A DNA stretch of 44,268 bases from Rhodospirillaceae bacterium (GTDB lineage: Bacteria > Pseudomonadota > Alphaproteobacteria > GCA-2731375), in NCBI GenBank assembly GCA_018660265.1, contig JABJKS010000063.1:1-44268 (forward strand). Direction: 5' to 3'. The notes beneath the pieces were generated by a model that had not been told where the DNA came from, did not search any database, and worked only from the letters and a program-made list of their open reading frames with translations. The translations under genes were made by a program, and so were the position numbers. Positions within the stretch are counted from its first letter, which is position 1; each line of letters opens with the position of its first letter. Below, one piece after another: positions 35,063-44,268 of the stretch.

Positions 35063-36409
35063 ATGGGCCTGGCGGCACATCCTGACGCACCCGGCCCAAC
35101 GCCGCCCACCGAGGCGATTTTAGCAAGGTTGATGCATCTGCATCCAAAGCTGATTGATCTGTCCCTGGGCCGCCTGCAGCGGCTGTTGGGCAAACTGGGC
35201 AACCCCGAACGACACCTACCCCCGGTCATCCATGTCGCCGGCACCAATGGCAAAGGCTCCACCATCGCTTATATGCGCGCAGCACTTGAGGCGGCGGGAC
35301 TGCGGGTCCACGTCATGACTTCGCCACACCTGGTTCGGTTTAATGAACGCATTCGCCTGGCCGGGCAATTGATCACAGACGATAATTTGACGGCTGTCCT
35401 GAACGCCTGTGAACAGGCTAATGGGGATGATCAGATCACGTATTTTGAAGTGACCACGGCAGCCGCATTCCTGGCCTTTCGCGATTGCCCGGCAGATATT
35501 CTGTTACTGGAAACCGGTCTTGGCGGGCGTCTGGATGCCTCCAACGTGATCGAACGCCCGTTGTTAACGGCGATCACCAGCGTATCCATGGACCATCAGA
35601 ATTTTCTGGGCGACAGTCTGGCAGGTATAACCCGCGAAAAGGCCGGCATTCTGAAACCCGGCGTCCTGGGCGTGATCAGCCGGCAAAACCCGATTGCCGA
35701 ACAGGTTATTGCACTGGAGGCGGCGAAGGTCGGCGCGCCACTATTGTGCCAGGGACTTGATTGGCAGGTACACGCACGGCTAGGCAAGTTGGAATTTCAG
35801 TCAGTTGAAGGCACGTTGCATCTGCCCCTGCCAAATCTGAACGGCGTGCACCAGCTTCAGAACGCCGGTCTGGCCCTGGCCTGCCTACAGAACATGGAGG
35901 GGTTTTCGGTGCCCCAACGGGCCCTTGCCCAGGGCCTAACGGAAGCAACATGGCCCGGACGCCTGCAACGCCTTAGCCAGGGGCCGCTGCATGACCAGCT
36001 TGGCCCGAGGGGTGAATTGTGGCTGGATGGCGGTCATAACCCGGATGCCGGCGCTGCCCTGGCCGAAACCCTGGGGGATTGGCAGACCACGGATGCGGAA
36101 CAACGCCCCCTGCACCTGATCATGGGCATGTTGGCGAACAAGGACGCCGTTGAATTTCTGGCACCGTTCAAGCCCTTGGCAGCAAAAATCCATGCGGTTC
36201 CCATCCCCTATGAAGAGGCTGCAATGGCACCGGCGCAGATTGTCGAGGCGGCGGCGGTCCATAGCCTGGATGGGCGCGCCGTCGACGACGTTCCAGCCGC
36301 CCTTGCCTCAATCATCGAGACACAGGCAGACGACGCAACGCCCCGCGTACTGATCTGCGGTTCGTTGTATCTCGCGGGCAGCGTCCTAGCCACTAACCCG
36401 CAGGCATGA
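35063..36409 (+). CDS. folC: Bifunctional folylpolyglutamate/dihydrofolate synthase
   Basis: FolC adds glutamate to dihydropteroate and to reduced folates with ATP. The 448-residue Mur-ligase-type protein has the P-loop VIHVAGTNGKGSTIAYMRA near residue 60. It then has SPHLVRFNERIRL, YFEVTTAAAFLAF, LLLETGLGGRLDASN and SMDHQNFLGD, all in family order. The C-terminal domain contains LDGGHNPDAG. It starts only 2 bp after the accD stop and is convergent with trxA, with 6 bp between the stops. No terminator is seen in that gap. Confidence 0.95.
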   Translation: MGLAAHPDAPGPTPPTEAILARLMHLHPKLIDLSLGRLQRLLGKLGNPERHLPPVIHVAGTNGKGSTIAYMRAALEAAGLRVHVMTSPHLVRFNERIRLAGQLITDDNLTAVLNACEQANGDDQITYFEVTTAAAFLAFRDCPADILLLETGLGGRLDASNVIERPLLTAITSVSMDHQNFLGDSLAGITREKAGILKPGVLGVISRQNPIAEQVIALEAAKVGAPLLCQGLDWQVHARLGKLEFQSVEGTLHLPLPNLNGVHQLQNAGLALACLQNMEGFSVPQRALAQGLTEATWPGRLQRLSQGPLHDQLGPRGELWLDGGHNPDAGAALAETLGDWQTTDAEQRPLHLIMGMLANKDAVEFLAPFKPLAAKIHAVPIPYEEAAMAPAQIVEAAAVHSLDGRAVDDVPAALASIIETQADDATPRVLICGSLYLAGSVLATNPQA

Positions 36410-36415
36410 TGTAAT

Positions 36416-36742
36416 TTAGGCTTTGATCGTTTCCTCGATCCATTCCTGGATCTTGCCTTTGGGCAACGCCCCGACCTTCATGGAGGCGACCTCACCGTCC
36501 TTGAAAAGCATCAGGGTCGGGATGCCGCGCACGCCATATTTGGCCGGTATGGACGGATTATCGTCTATATTGACCTTGGCAATCGTTACCTTGTCGCCCA
36601 TTTCGGTTGAGATTTCGTCCAACGCCGGGGCGATTTGCTTGCAGGGTCCACACCATTCGGCCCAGAAATCAACCACAACAGGCCCATCGGCGTTAAGTAC
36701 GTCGCTATCGAACGTGTCGTCGGATACGGGTTTCGTGGCCAT
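36416..36742 (-). CDS. trxA: Thioredoxin
   Basis: Thioredoxin reduces protein disulfides in the cytoplasm. The 108-residue protein carries the active site [15 protein letters not shown] at about residue 30, the conserved cis-Pro in [14 protein letters not shown], and the [14 protein letters not shown] segment. No signal peptide is present. It lies downstream of addA, separated by about 150 bp, so it may have its own promoter in that gap. Order addB-addA-trxA-folC is common in alphaproteobacteria. Confidence 0.97.
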   Translation of the reverse strand: MATKPVSDDTFDSDVLNADGPVVVDFWAEWCGPCKQIAPALDEISTEMGDKVTIAKVNIDDNPSIPAKYGVRGIPTLMLFKDGEVASMKVGALPKGKIQEWIEETIKA

Positions 36743-36896
36743 AATATTTTCCAGTTCTCTGTAACGGCACCAAAAGCGGTCTCAGCAACACTTGAGCGGT
36801 TTAGTACAGGCAATAAGACAGACCTGTGGCGACCGCAGCTTCACTACGCTAATAATACACCTTGATATAAAAACTTAGGTAGCCGGACCCTGTACG

Positions 36897-39800
36897 TCAA
36901 GGTGCATATGGCGTCAGAATGGCCTCATCAATCGCCATCAGATTTGGCCCATCTGTCCACAAAAGCGCGCAACGGACTGATTTTTCCGGGTAAATCGCCG
37001 TCAGCGCGGCGCGATACGATGCTAATTGACGTAAATAAGCAACCTCAACATCTTCAGGACGGCGGGGCGGCGGGCGGTTTGTTTTGTAGTCAATCACAAG
37101 AATCTGCGAATCAGTCAGCAATAAGCGATCAACCTGACCACTGACCACCCGACCGGACAATAACGCCGTCAACGGCACCTCAGCACGGGAGCCGGGGCCA
37201 AAAATCGCGGCAAAATCCGGATCCTGCAAAACAGCCATGGTCTCGGCCAATATTTCCGCCTGTCGTCCTGGTTCCAAAACATGGGCCGGCAGGGCCAGAT
37301 AACGGGCCGCCGCCGCCGCCCGCTCGACCTCCGGCAGATCAGGCAGGCTTTGCAATAATCGGTGGATATGGTTGCCCCGTTGGAAGCGGGCCTGGCCACC
37401 ATTTGCCAGGGGGGACGCCACGCTGGGTTCGGGATCATCACTGCGGGAGGGAGCCAGGGGACGGGGGGGCACGGGTTCCACGGGGGCTGGTTGATGGGCC
37501 CAATTGGGCAGGTCATCGCGAGCGGCGGTCCTTGCAGGGACCGCTTGCGCCACCGGTTTGCCCTGTGGATTGCGCAAACACAGGCCGCCGGCCAATTCAT
37601 CCGGGGCCTCAATTCCCGGCAGATCAGCCAGGGCGCGCCAGGCCATATCGTACCAGCAATGATCCTTGCGCCCTGTCTTGCCTTCAAAGCCACAGATATA
37701 CAGCCGCTCTGCCGCCCGGGTCAGGGCGACATAGAACAGGCGGCGATATTCCCGGTCCCGGTCCCGCGCCGCATCCTCACGAGCCTGGCGCATGACGTCT
37801 TCTTCCATAGCCCTGATGGGCGCCCATAAGGGCGTTGGCGCATCGTCACGGGCTTCAGGCCACAACAAGGCCGGGGTTTTATCCGGCGCGCGAACCGTAT
37901 CCGCCAGAAAAACGATGGGCGCTTCCAACCCCTTGGCACCATGCACGGTCATCACCCGGACTTCATTTTGGCCCTGATCCAGATCCCGCTTAACCTCCAC
38001 CTCGCCCCGTTCCAGCCAATGCAGGAAACCCTGCAGACTGGGGGCATGGTCACGCTCGTAGGCCAGGGCCAGATCAAGGAATTCATTGAGGGGGTCATTG
38101 GCATCAGGGCCCAGACGTCCCAGAATTTTTCGCCGCCCCCCGCCGGCCCCCAGCAGTTCGGCGAAAAGTTCAAATGGCGGCGCAAAATCGACTTTGGCCA
38201 GCAACCCTGCCAGCGCTTGGTAAGCTGTCGATGCAGGACGTTGACGCAAGGCATCCCACAGGCTGCCCTGGCGGCCATGGGCCAGATCGAACAGAGCATC
38301 ATCGTCCCAGCCTATCAACGGCCCCTTCAAGACCACGCCTAGGTTCAGGTCATCCTCGGGCAATAACAGAAACCGCCCCAGGGCAATCAGGTCCATAACC
38401 GCCAGCTGTTCGGTCAGCACCATGCGATCAACGCCCGCCACGGGTATGCCACGGCGTTTGAGGGCCCGCACCATGGCTTCGACAAAAAGGGCCCGGCGCT
38501 GCACCAGGATCAGAATATCCCCCGGGCCCACCGGTCGTCCCTGGGCCTCCAATATCTCCTTTGATTTCAGCCAATGATCAATTTGGTCGGCGATCCGTCC
38601 GGCCAGACGGGCCACGGGGCTGTCGAGGTACAATTGTTTGACTGGCGGGGTCCAGGCCTGTTCAGGTTGCCCATCGCCGGCATCCACAGGCTGCTCGGTC
38701 GGCCAAATCTCCACCAGGCCCGCATCCATGGTGCGGTTGGGGATATGGCGAACGGGCAAATCCCGGTCGTCGAAGTTCAGGCCGTCACGGGCGTCCGCCG
38801 CCGCAAATATGGCATCGACGGCTTGCAGAACAGCGGGGGTGGAGCGGAAGGACAAGGTCAGCTCCACCGGGTGCCAACGACGCTTTGCCGCACCAACGCG
38901 GGCTGCGAAATGATCACGCATGTCCTGAAACGCAGCCGGATCGGCCCGTTGAAAGCTGTAGATGGATTGCTTCACATCACCCACCGCAAACAGGGTCCGG
39001 CCCGTGGCCATCAGGCTGTCGTCCTGATCTTCAAATGCGCCTTCGCCGGTAAAAAACTCATCCGCCAATGTACGGACCACCTGCCATTGTTCGGGATTGG
39101 TATCTTGGGCTTCATCAATCAGGATATGATCCAGGCCACCATCCAACTTGAAAAGCACCCATTCCGTCGACGTGCCTTTCGATAGCAGACGACCGGCCTG
39201 CAGCACCAGATCATCATAGTCCAGCAAGGCCAGGCGTTTTTTCTCGGCCCCATAAGCGGTGATCAGACGGTCCCCAAGGCGCAACAGCAATTCCGTGGCG
39301 GCGGCGACCCGTGTGGCATTTCGCCGTTGCCGCACGTCTTCCAGGCGCAGGCATTCTTCGCCAAGGATATCCAAGGCATCCGGCATGGCTTCCATGGTCT
39401 TTTTCGTCAACGGTTTGGCATAGGGCGTGCCTTGGCCGTCCTTGGTAAAAAATCCAGCCAGATAGGCATCAAAGCCGCGCGCTCTATCATCGGGGGCAGC
39501 AAGCCAATTCGCAATAGCCTGGCCATGCCGGCTTTCGTTTTTGCCGCCCGCCAACATTAATTCCACGACCCTGATCAGACCCTGTTTGTCGAAATTCTCT
39601 TCCGCAGCAGCCTCGAGCAAGATCGAGGTTTCGTCCGCATCCACGGCCAGTCCCAAGGCACGGCGGACATCGCCAAGTAATCCGTCAATACCGCCGCCCC
39701 GTTCCAACAGTCGTTGCAATCGGCCCCGATCAGAAGACAAATTGGCCATCAAATTTGTGAAGGTTTCCTGATCCACCAGCGCCGTCAGACCCGCAACCAA

Positions 39801-40307
39801 GGGATTGGGATCATCTGCATCCTGTTCCATCACCCGGTCCAGGGCACTGCGCAGGACCTCCCTGGCCTGGCGTTCCTCCATGACCTGGAAATGCGGGGCC
39901 AGGCGCGCCTCCAAGGGAAAACGGCGCAACAACGCCTCGCAGAACGAATGAATGGTCTGTACTTTCAGCCCGCCAGGGGTATCGAGGACGCGGGCGAACA
40001 GACGTCGGGCCAGGTTCATCCCCCGGGCATCAAGGGACAGGCCGGTCAAATCAACCAGTTCCTGGCCCAGCGTATCATCGTCCGCCACGGCCCAGGTACC
40101 AAGGCGGTGATGCAGACGATTGGCCATTTCCGCCGCCGCTGCCTTGGTAAAGGTCAGACACAAAATGCGCTCCGGCGGGCAGTCCTGCAACAACAGGCGC
40201 AGAACCCTATCGGTTAGAACATGGGTTTTTCCGGTCCCGGCGGAGGCCGTGACCCAGACCGAGGCACCGGGATCAGCGGCCAGACGTTGATGATCGGTGG
40301 CGCGCAT
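36897..40307 (-). CDS. addA: Double-strand break repair helicase-nuclease AddA
   Basis: AddA is the UvrD-like helicase and nuclease subunit of AddAB, which resects double-strand breaks for RecA. From the start at 40307 the protein has 1136 residues. Walker A is VTASAGTGKTHVLTDR at about residues 20-35. Other SF1 motifs are LCLTFTKAAAAEM, ILIDEAQDTNPEQW (Walker B), FAVGDVKQSIYSFQRADP and VMTVHGAKGLEAPIVFLADT. The nuclease motif VSGQVDRLLLTDSQILVIDYKTNRPP is at the C-terminus. I do not use the upstream start at 40442, because the extra 45 residues overlap addB and resemble nothing. It lies 4 bp after addB. Confidence 0.95.
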   Translation of the reverse strand: MRATDHQRLAADPGASVWVTASAGTGKTHVLTDRVLRLLLQDCPPERILCLTFTKAAAAEMANRLHHRLGTWAVADDDTLGQELVDLTGLSLDARGMNLARRLFARVLDTPGGLKVQTIHSFCEALLRRFPLEARLAPHFQVMEERQAREVLRSALDRVMEQDADDPNPLVAGLTALVDQETFTNLMANLSSDRGRLQRLLERGGGIDGLLGDVRRALGLAVDADETSILLEAAAEENFDKQGLIRVVELMLAGGKNESRHGQAIANWLAAPDDRARGFDAYLAGFFTKDGQGTPYAKPLTKKTMEAMPDALDILGEECLRLEDVRQRRNATRVAAATELLLRLGDRLITAYGAEKKRLALLDYDDLVLQAGRLLSKGTSTEWVLFKLDGGLDHILIDEAQDTNPEQWQVVRTLADEFFTGEGAFEDQDDSLMATGRTLFAVGDVKQSIYSFQRADPAAFQDMRDHFAARVGAAKRRWHPVELTLSFRSTPAVLQAVDAIFAAADARDGLNFDDRDLPVRHIPNRTMDAGLVEIWPTEQPVDAGDGQPEQAWTPPVKQLYLDSPVARLAGRIADQIDHWLKSKEILEAQGRPVGPGDILILVQRRALFVEAMVRALKRRGIPVAGVDRMVLTEQLAVMDLIALGRFLLLPEDDLNLGVVLKGPLIGWDDDALFDLAHGRQGSLWDALRQRPASTAYQALAGLLAKVDFAPPFELFAELLGAGGGRRKILGRLGPDANDPLNEFLDLALAYERDHAPSLQGFLHWLERGEVEVKRDLDQGQNEVRVMTVHGAKGLEAPIVFLADTVRAPDKTPALLWPEARDDAPTPLWAPIRAMEEDVMRQAREDAARDRDREYRRLFYVALTRAAERLYICGFEGKTGRKDHCWYDMAWRALADLPGIEAPDELAGGLCLRNPQGKPVAQAVPARTAARDDLPNWAHQPAPVEPVPPRPLAPSRSDDPEPSVASPLANGGQARFQRGNHIHRLLQSLPDLPEVERAAAAARYLALPAHVLEPGRQAEILAETMAVLQDPDFAAIFGPGSRAEVPLTALLSGRVVSGQVDRLLLTDSQILVIDYKTNRPPPRRPEDVEVAYLRQLASYRAALTAIYPEKSVRCALLWTDGPNLMAIDEAILTPYAP

Positions 40308-40311
40308 GGGT

Positions 40312-43239
40312 CTAAAAATCCCCCGGGCCGCCGGCGGACCATTCCTTGATCCGGGCCAGATGATCGTAGTCGGAAAACCGTGGCGCAATGGCCGGGCGGG
40401 GGCGGGACCGATAGGGTGTTTCCAGGTCATCAAACTGGGCAATCAATTGAAGCAAGCCCTGCTCCGCCATCCGCCCCAGTTCACTGCCGTCGGATTTTAT
40501 ATCCCGGATTTCACCGGCCTCCCGTCCACCCGATACCCGCCAATAACTCAAGGTCGAGACCAGCCCCGGTGGCAGGTCCTTAAAGCCACCGGACAGGGCA
40601 ATGGCCGCCTCCAAAGGCAGCTGCGGCGCTTCACCGCGCAGCAGCTCGCTCTCTGTGGGTGCCACGCCGGTTTTGTAGTCAATGATACTGAGGCTGCCGT
40701 CAGCCAGGCGATCAATACGATCGGCAATCGCATTCAAGGTGAAGTCGCCCGCGGGGCCATTCAGCGTCATGCTGCCTCGCGCTTCTGTCACAAGCGGCAG
40801 AATATCCGGTCGGCGCTCTGCCTCCCTCGCCAGAAACCAGACGGCGATACGCTGAAACCGGGGCCACCAAAAGGCCCGCACGCCGGGGCGGTTCAGCAAT
40901 TCGCCAAACGCCGCGCGGCCCAATTTCAGCAATGTATCCAGGCCATCATCGGGAATGCCCACGGGGTATATCTTGGCAAATTGTTCCAGGGCAGCATGCA
41001 CCGCGTTGCCATAGTCAGCGGCGGCAGGGTCGGCCGCAATCGGGTTCAGGGCCCGTAGACCGAGGATACGGCGGGCGTAAATGCCATAGGGATCCCGGAT
41101 CCAGGTCTCCACCTGGGTCACCGACATCTCCCGTGGGCGGGCCGATACGGGTGGGCGGCATTCAGGGGCCTTAATAGGCTGTGGCGTGCCCGCTGCATCC
41201 AACTGTTCATACCAGGCACGCAACGCCGCCGGTGATTTATGATCCAGGGCCAGACCGCCGGCGGAGAGCACCTGTTCCAGCCGGGACAGCCAGCGGGACG
41301 GTACCGTCGGTGTGCCTTCAACCTTTGCCGCGCGGGTCAATATGACCTCTCCCCCACAGGCGGCCTGGGCAAAATCATGCGCCGCCAGACCGATCCGCCG
41401 CTCTGGTGCGCCAAGGCCAAGTTGCGCTGCCATGGGGCGGCTTAGCCAGGCATCCGCATCGGCACCGGCAGGCCAGGTGCCTTCGTTCAAACCACCCAAC
41501 AAGACCAGATCGGCCCGTTGCAAGCGGGCTTCCAACGGCCCCCAAATATGCAGTCGGGGATGCAGACCAAAGGCCGGGCGGACGGCCTGCCCCAGCATCA
41601 GGTTGTTCAACAACGTGCCATAGCCGGACCCTGCCATGGTCGGCAAGCCAACGGCTGCAGCTAACAGGTCGGCGACAAACCCCATGGCCGCCTCCCCCGC
41701 CTCACCGGCCCACAGATGGCATTGACCTTCGCTGTCCGTGGCCAGCCATTCGGCAAAGCGAATGTGCGCCGTCAATAGATCGGTTAGAGACACATCAGCC
41801 GCGCGGCACAGATCCAACGCCTCACCGCCATGGGCTGTCAAATCATCCAACAAGGCAAGCGCCCGATCGGGCATATGGCGGGCTGCACCGATGGCTGCGG
41901 CCAGACCGGGAAAGCCGGGCGCCGGGCGTGGGCCGCGCAGGGCCAGTCGATCCATGTCCCGTGCCGCCGCCTTCAAGGCACCGGGGTCTCGCCCGGCCAG
42001 CGCCAGGGGATGTTTCAAGGTTGCCAGCAAATCAATGGGGTTCAGGCCGCCGATCAGCATTTCCGATGTCAGACGCAAAAAGGAACCGGGCGGTGTCGCG
42101 GCAAGGGGTTGGCCGGCGGAATCATCGACCGCAATGCCCCAACGTTTCAACTCCACCGCCACCCGACGGGCCAGGCCACGATCCGGCGTAACCAAGGCTG
42201 CCGTTCGTTCCGCCCCCTCCAAGGCTTGGCGCATACACAGGGCGATGACCCCCGCCTCTTCAATTGGATCCGCGCAATCAACCCGGACCAGGCCTGCCCC
42301 GGCCTCCATGGGCAAGGGCGGCAGTTGACGCCAAAGCTCGGTCGTTTCCGTGGGCCGCAATGCCTCCCGCAACAAATGATGGCGCGGGCTTTCAGGGGCA
42401 TCGTGCAGCCAGGGCATAACCTGGTCCCGGTCAACGTCAATACGTTGTAACAGCTGACGCAGGCCGAATTGGGCATGGCTTTGATCTACCGCGGCCCAGG
42501 TTTCCGGGTCCGAAAATGTGTCCAGTCCGGGCAACACAACCGCGCCCTGGGGCAGTTCGGCGACAACCGCAATCAAGCTTGCCGTGGCGGGGATGGAGCC
42601 TGTGGAACCGGCCACGATCACGGGGTCATGCGGGGGATCTGCACGCCAACGATCAGCCTGGGCGCGGAGGAGGACGTTCCGCCGCTCGCTCGGGTCCATG
42701 CAGCCCTCCGCCGCCATCAACGACTGCCATGGATCTGCCAAAAGGTTCAGGAACTCCAACGTTTGCTGCCAATGGGCCGCCAAATCGTCGGGTACCAGAC
42801 CGGCCAGGGCAGACAGGGGCACATCCTCGGTCTGCAGGCGGTCCAACAGATCCGCCAGTTCCTTTGCCAAGGGGGCCGCCTGGGAGGGATCGATATCCCG
42901 ATTGCGGGCAATCAGATGCAACAACAATAGCTGTCGTCGCAGGTCGGTGATTGCAGGGGGCAGATGCAGCAGATCGCGACCAAAGGAGGGGTCCAGCAGC
43001 AATTCATCCTCGTCCACATCGCCGATGGCCTGCATCCCCGGCAATAACATGGCCCGGCCACTGCTTTGTCGCAGAAAGCTGTCCCGCACGGCCCGCATAC
43101 TACGCCGGGTCGGCAGCAACAGGGTAACCCGACTTAGGGAAAGAGGGTCGCCCCCAAAGCGTTGCAACAGACCGTCCACCAGACGGTCGGAAAAACTTTC
43201 GCCGGCGACGATTGTGAAAACCTTGGCGCTGGCGGTCAT
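40312..43239 (-). CDS. addB: Double-strand break repair protein AddB
   Basis: AddB is the partner of AddA. The 975-residue protein has a first domain with a helicase-like fold that lacks a normal Walker A; LLPTRRSMRAVRDSFLR is the degenerate region typical of alphaproteobacterial AddB. It has LGGLNEGTWP near the middle. The C-terminal nuclease (PD-D/ExK) contains AIADRIDRLADGSLSIIDYKTGVAPTESELLRGEAPQLPLEA. It lies 4 bp after murU and 4 bp before addA, so the three form one operon. Confidence 0.94.
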   Translation of the reverse strand: MTASAKVFTIVAGESFSDRLVDGLLQRFGGDPLSLSRVTLLLPTRRSMRAVRDSFLRQSSGRAMLLPGMQAIGDVDEDELLLDPSFGRDLLHLPPAITDLRRQLLLLHLIARNRDIDPSQAAPLAKELADLLDRLQTEDVPLSALAGLVPDDLAAHWQQTLEFLNLLADPWQSLMAAEGCMDPSERRNVLLRAQADRWRADPPHDPVIVAGSTGSIPATASLIAVVAELPQGAVVLPGLDTFSDPETWAAVDQSHAQFGLRQLLQRIDVDRDQVMPWLHDAPESPRHHLLREALRPTETTELWRQLPPLPMEAGAGLVRVDCADPIEEAGVIALCMRQALEGAERTAALVTPDRGLARRVAVELKRWGIAVDDSAGQPLAATPPGSFLRLTSEMLIGGLNPIDLLATLKHPLALAGRDPGALKAAARDMDRLALRGPRPAPGFPGLAAAIGAARHMPDRALALLDDLTAHGGEALDLCRAADVSLTDLLTAHIRFAEWLATDSEGQCHLWAGEAGEAAMGFVADLLAAAVGLPTMAGSGYGTLLNNLMLGQAVRPAFGLHPRLHIWGPLEARLQRADLVLLGGLNEGTWPAGADADAWLSRPMAAQLGLGAPERRIGLAAHDFAQAACGGEVILTRAAKVEGTPTVPSRWLSRLEQVLSAGGLALDHKSPAALRAWYEQLDAAGTPQPIKAPECRPPVSARPREMSVTQVETWIRDPYGIYARRILGLRALNPIAADPAAADYGNAVHAALEQFAKIYPVGIPDDGLDTLLKLGRAAFGELLNRPGVRAFWWPRFQRIAVWFLAREAERRPDILPLVTEARGSMTLNGPAGDFTLNAIADRIDRLADGSLSIIDYKTGVAPTESELLRGEAPQLPLEAAIALSGGFKDLPPGLVSTLSYWRVSGGREAGEIRDIKSDGSELGRMAEQGLLQLIAQFDDLETPYRSRPRPAIAPRFSDYDHLARIKEWSAGGPGDF

Positions 43240-43243
43240 TGCA

Positions 43244-43963
43244 TCAATCCGCGAGGGCCCGCTCGGCCGCGGCCAGGCCTTCGGGACGATTTAACTCCAT
43301 CCAGTGCCCCTGGTGACGTAGACCGAAAAGACGGCCCTGTTCGGCTGCCTTGTCATAAATCTTGTTAAGCGAGAATGCGCCCTGGGGACAGTCCTTGAAA
43401 ATATCCGGGTGCAGGATTTGAATGCCCGTATGGACGAAAGGCGTGACGTCCTTTTCCCCGCGACGGAATAATTGCCCATTCGGGGCCATGCTAAAATCAC
43501 CAATACCACCATAGCCGACGGCGCTGACCGTGGGCTGCAGCAACAAAAGAGCATCCATCTGCGCAACCTCAAACCGGGCCGCCAAGGCGTGCAGGGCATT
43601 GCCCATACCATCGATCCACATGACATCGCCATTGATGACAAAAAAGGGCTCCTCCCCCAGCAGTGGCAAGGCCTTGGCGACACCACCGCCCGTGTCCAGC
43701 AGGGCATCGCTTTCGTCGGAGAAATCCAAGGCGGGCTTTTTCCTGCTATCGAGATGCCGGCGCAGCAATGCCGCCCCATAGTGCAGGTTGATCACCGCAT
43801 GGCCTATGTCAGCCTCAACAACACGGTCAAGCACGTGGTCAATAATCGCGCGGCCACCTACTGCCAACAAAGGTTTTGGCCGGCTTTCAGTCAAGGCACC
43901 CATACGACGGCCCAAACCGGCCGCCAGGATCATCGCGGTATTTGGTGTTTCCACAGTATGCAC
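43244..43963 (-). CDS. murU: Nucleotidyltransferase, MurU-like N-acetylmuramate-1-phosphate uridylyltransferase
   Basis: MurU makes UDP-N-acetylmuramate from MurNAc-1-phosphate in cell-wall recycling, bypassing MurA. The 239-residue protein has the nucleotide loop AMILAAGLGRRMGALTESRPKPLLAVGG near the N-terminus. It also has VINLHYGAALLRRHL, the metal site VINGDVMW, and TGGGVAKALPLLG. The order murU-addB-addA is conserved in alphaproteobacteria. The kinase AmgK, normally upstream, is not seen in the last 305 bases. A relative, mannose-1-phosphate guanylyltransferase, cannot be excluded from motifs alone. Confidence 0.85.
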   Translation of the reverse strand: MHTVETPNTAMILAAGLGRRMGALTESRPKPLLAVGGRAIIDHVLDRVVEADIGHAVINLHYGAALLRRHLDSRKKPALDFSDESDALLDTGGGVAKALPLLGEEPFFVINGDVMWIDGMGNALHALAARFEVAQMDALLLLQPTVSAVGYGGIGDFSMAPNGQLFRRGEKDVTPFVHTGIQILHPDIFKDCPQGAFSLNKIYDKAAEQGRLFGLRHQGHWMELNRPEGLAAAERALAD

Positions 43964-43994
43964 TATCCAACAAGCCTAAGGATCTAACCGAAAA

Positions 43995-44097
43995 TCTAGA
44001 GCATTTCCGATCAGGAAATGCTCAGACTCTTAAGAATAGAGCAATTTTTCCAATCACTTAGAATCGCTACGCGATTCACGTTGGATCGGAATTGCTC
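43995..44097 (-). repeat. 103-bp palindromic dispersed repeat, copy 2 (inverted)
   Basis: Reverse-complement match of 3091-3193 with 93 of 103 identical positions and no gap. The hairpin GAGCATTTCC/GGAAATGCTC is better preserved here, with the centre GATC forming a near-perfect palindrome. It stands upstream of murU. Confidence 0.85.
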
Positions 44098-44118
44098 TAA
44101 CCGAGAATCAGGAGAGGA

Positions 44119-44263
44119 TTGTGCGGCCTTGGATGATCTTGGACAAGTGCGGAATGGTCCTAGTGACCTGGTTCAGAGATACGCCGTATTTAGGACGGTC
44201 TAAGAGGCCCCTCGGCTAGGCGTGTGGCCCGTCGTGATGTGTTGCATCATGAGGGCCGCACAA
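44119..44263. repeat. Segment bounded by a 10-bp perfect inverted repeat
   Basis: TTGTGCGGCC (44119-44128) and GGCCGCACAA (44254-44263) are exact reverse complements 145 bp apart. Inside the right end, 44222-44261 forms a long hairpin (about 16 pairs with one bulge, loop TGTTG). This could be a small MITE-like element or chance inverted repeats; the window ends 5 bp later. Confidence 0.4.
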
Positions 44264-44268
44264 CGACG

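Larger units (their letters stand above)
43964..44268. other. Gene-free right end with repeats and a possible protein remnant
   Basis: No full gene is visible in the last 305 bases. The 103-bp repeat (43995-44097) comes first. After it, a short minus-strand frame ending at 44108 codes GLLDRPKYGVSLNQVTRTI and about 15 more residues, which looks protein-like but is cut upstream by a stop near 44215. Another frame runs to the window edge. These may be broken pieces of one old gene. I do not recognise the protein. Confidence 0.5.

Noticed and set aside
38574-39185. Long plus-strand frames inside addA and addB
   Set aside because: Shadows of GC-rich codon use in addA/addB; they have no start signals and no recognisable domains, while the minus frames carry full helicase and nuclease motifs.

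Overview
The window is a chromosomal segment of an alphaproteobacterium. The evidence is the gene order tRNA-Ala / TIGR02300 gene / aroA-cmk-rpsA / sppA / ihfB / lapA-type gene / trpF-trpB-trpA-accD-folC / trxA / addA-addB-murU, the fbc (petABC) operon for the cytochrome bc1 complex, a class II (CP4-like) AroA and an AddAB recombination nuclease. A Rhodospirillales-like marine or soil bacterium would fit, but the sequence alone does not let me name a genus.

Layout. 1-664: N-terminal part of a membrane sensor protein, cut by the window edge. 665-1500: AT-rich gene-free stretch with a 13-bp iterated motif and a good promoter for mlaA. 1501-3061: mlaA-mlaC, retrograde phospholipid transport. 3091-3193: first copy of a 103-bp palindromic dispersed repeat. 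3258-5848 (minus): petA-petB-petC. 6130-10306 (plus): trmL, an exported hypothetical, a HAD hydrolase, a 3-hydroxyisobutyrate-dehydrogenase-like enzyme, a methyltransferase and a Sel1-repeat protein. 10307-12070 (minus): a flavin monooxygenase-like protein and a DinB-like protein. 12168-17139: a divergent ArsR/BigR-like repressor, a DUF2892 membrane protein and an RND efflux adaptor plus pump.

17206-24675 is an inserted island. It is bounded by a 107-bp direct repeat (one mismatch) that holds the 3' part of tRNA-Ala(GGC) and its terminator. The complete tRNA gene lies at the right end and a 5'-truncated fragment at the left end. The cargo is the most interesting part of the window: two tandem, translationally coupled genes with CqsA-like alpha-oxoamine synthase domains (the family of the CAI-1 autoinducer synthase). 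The first synthase has lost its own N-terminus and is joined in frame to an IS5-type transposase remnant. The second is fused to the C-terminus of a twelve-helix MMPL/RND exporter, so one polypeptide would carry both synthesis and export of a hydrophobic aminoketone or hydroxyketone. A BamE-like small lipoprotein, a frameshifted gene of unknown function and an array of short tandem repeats touching the right repeat complete the island. No integrase is visible.

24703-36409 (mostly plus) is dense housekeeping DNA: shikimate pathway, CMP kinase, ribosomal protein S1, SppA protease, IHF-beta, tryptophan synthesis, acetyl-CoA carboxylase beta and folylpolyglutamate synthase. 36416-43963 (minus) holds thioredoxin and a murU-addB-addA operon. 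The last 305 bases have no clear gene. They carry the second copy of the 103-bp repeat, inverted, and then a segment of about 145 bp bounded by a 10-bp inverted repeat.
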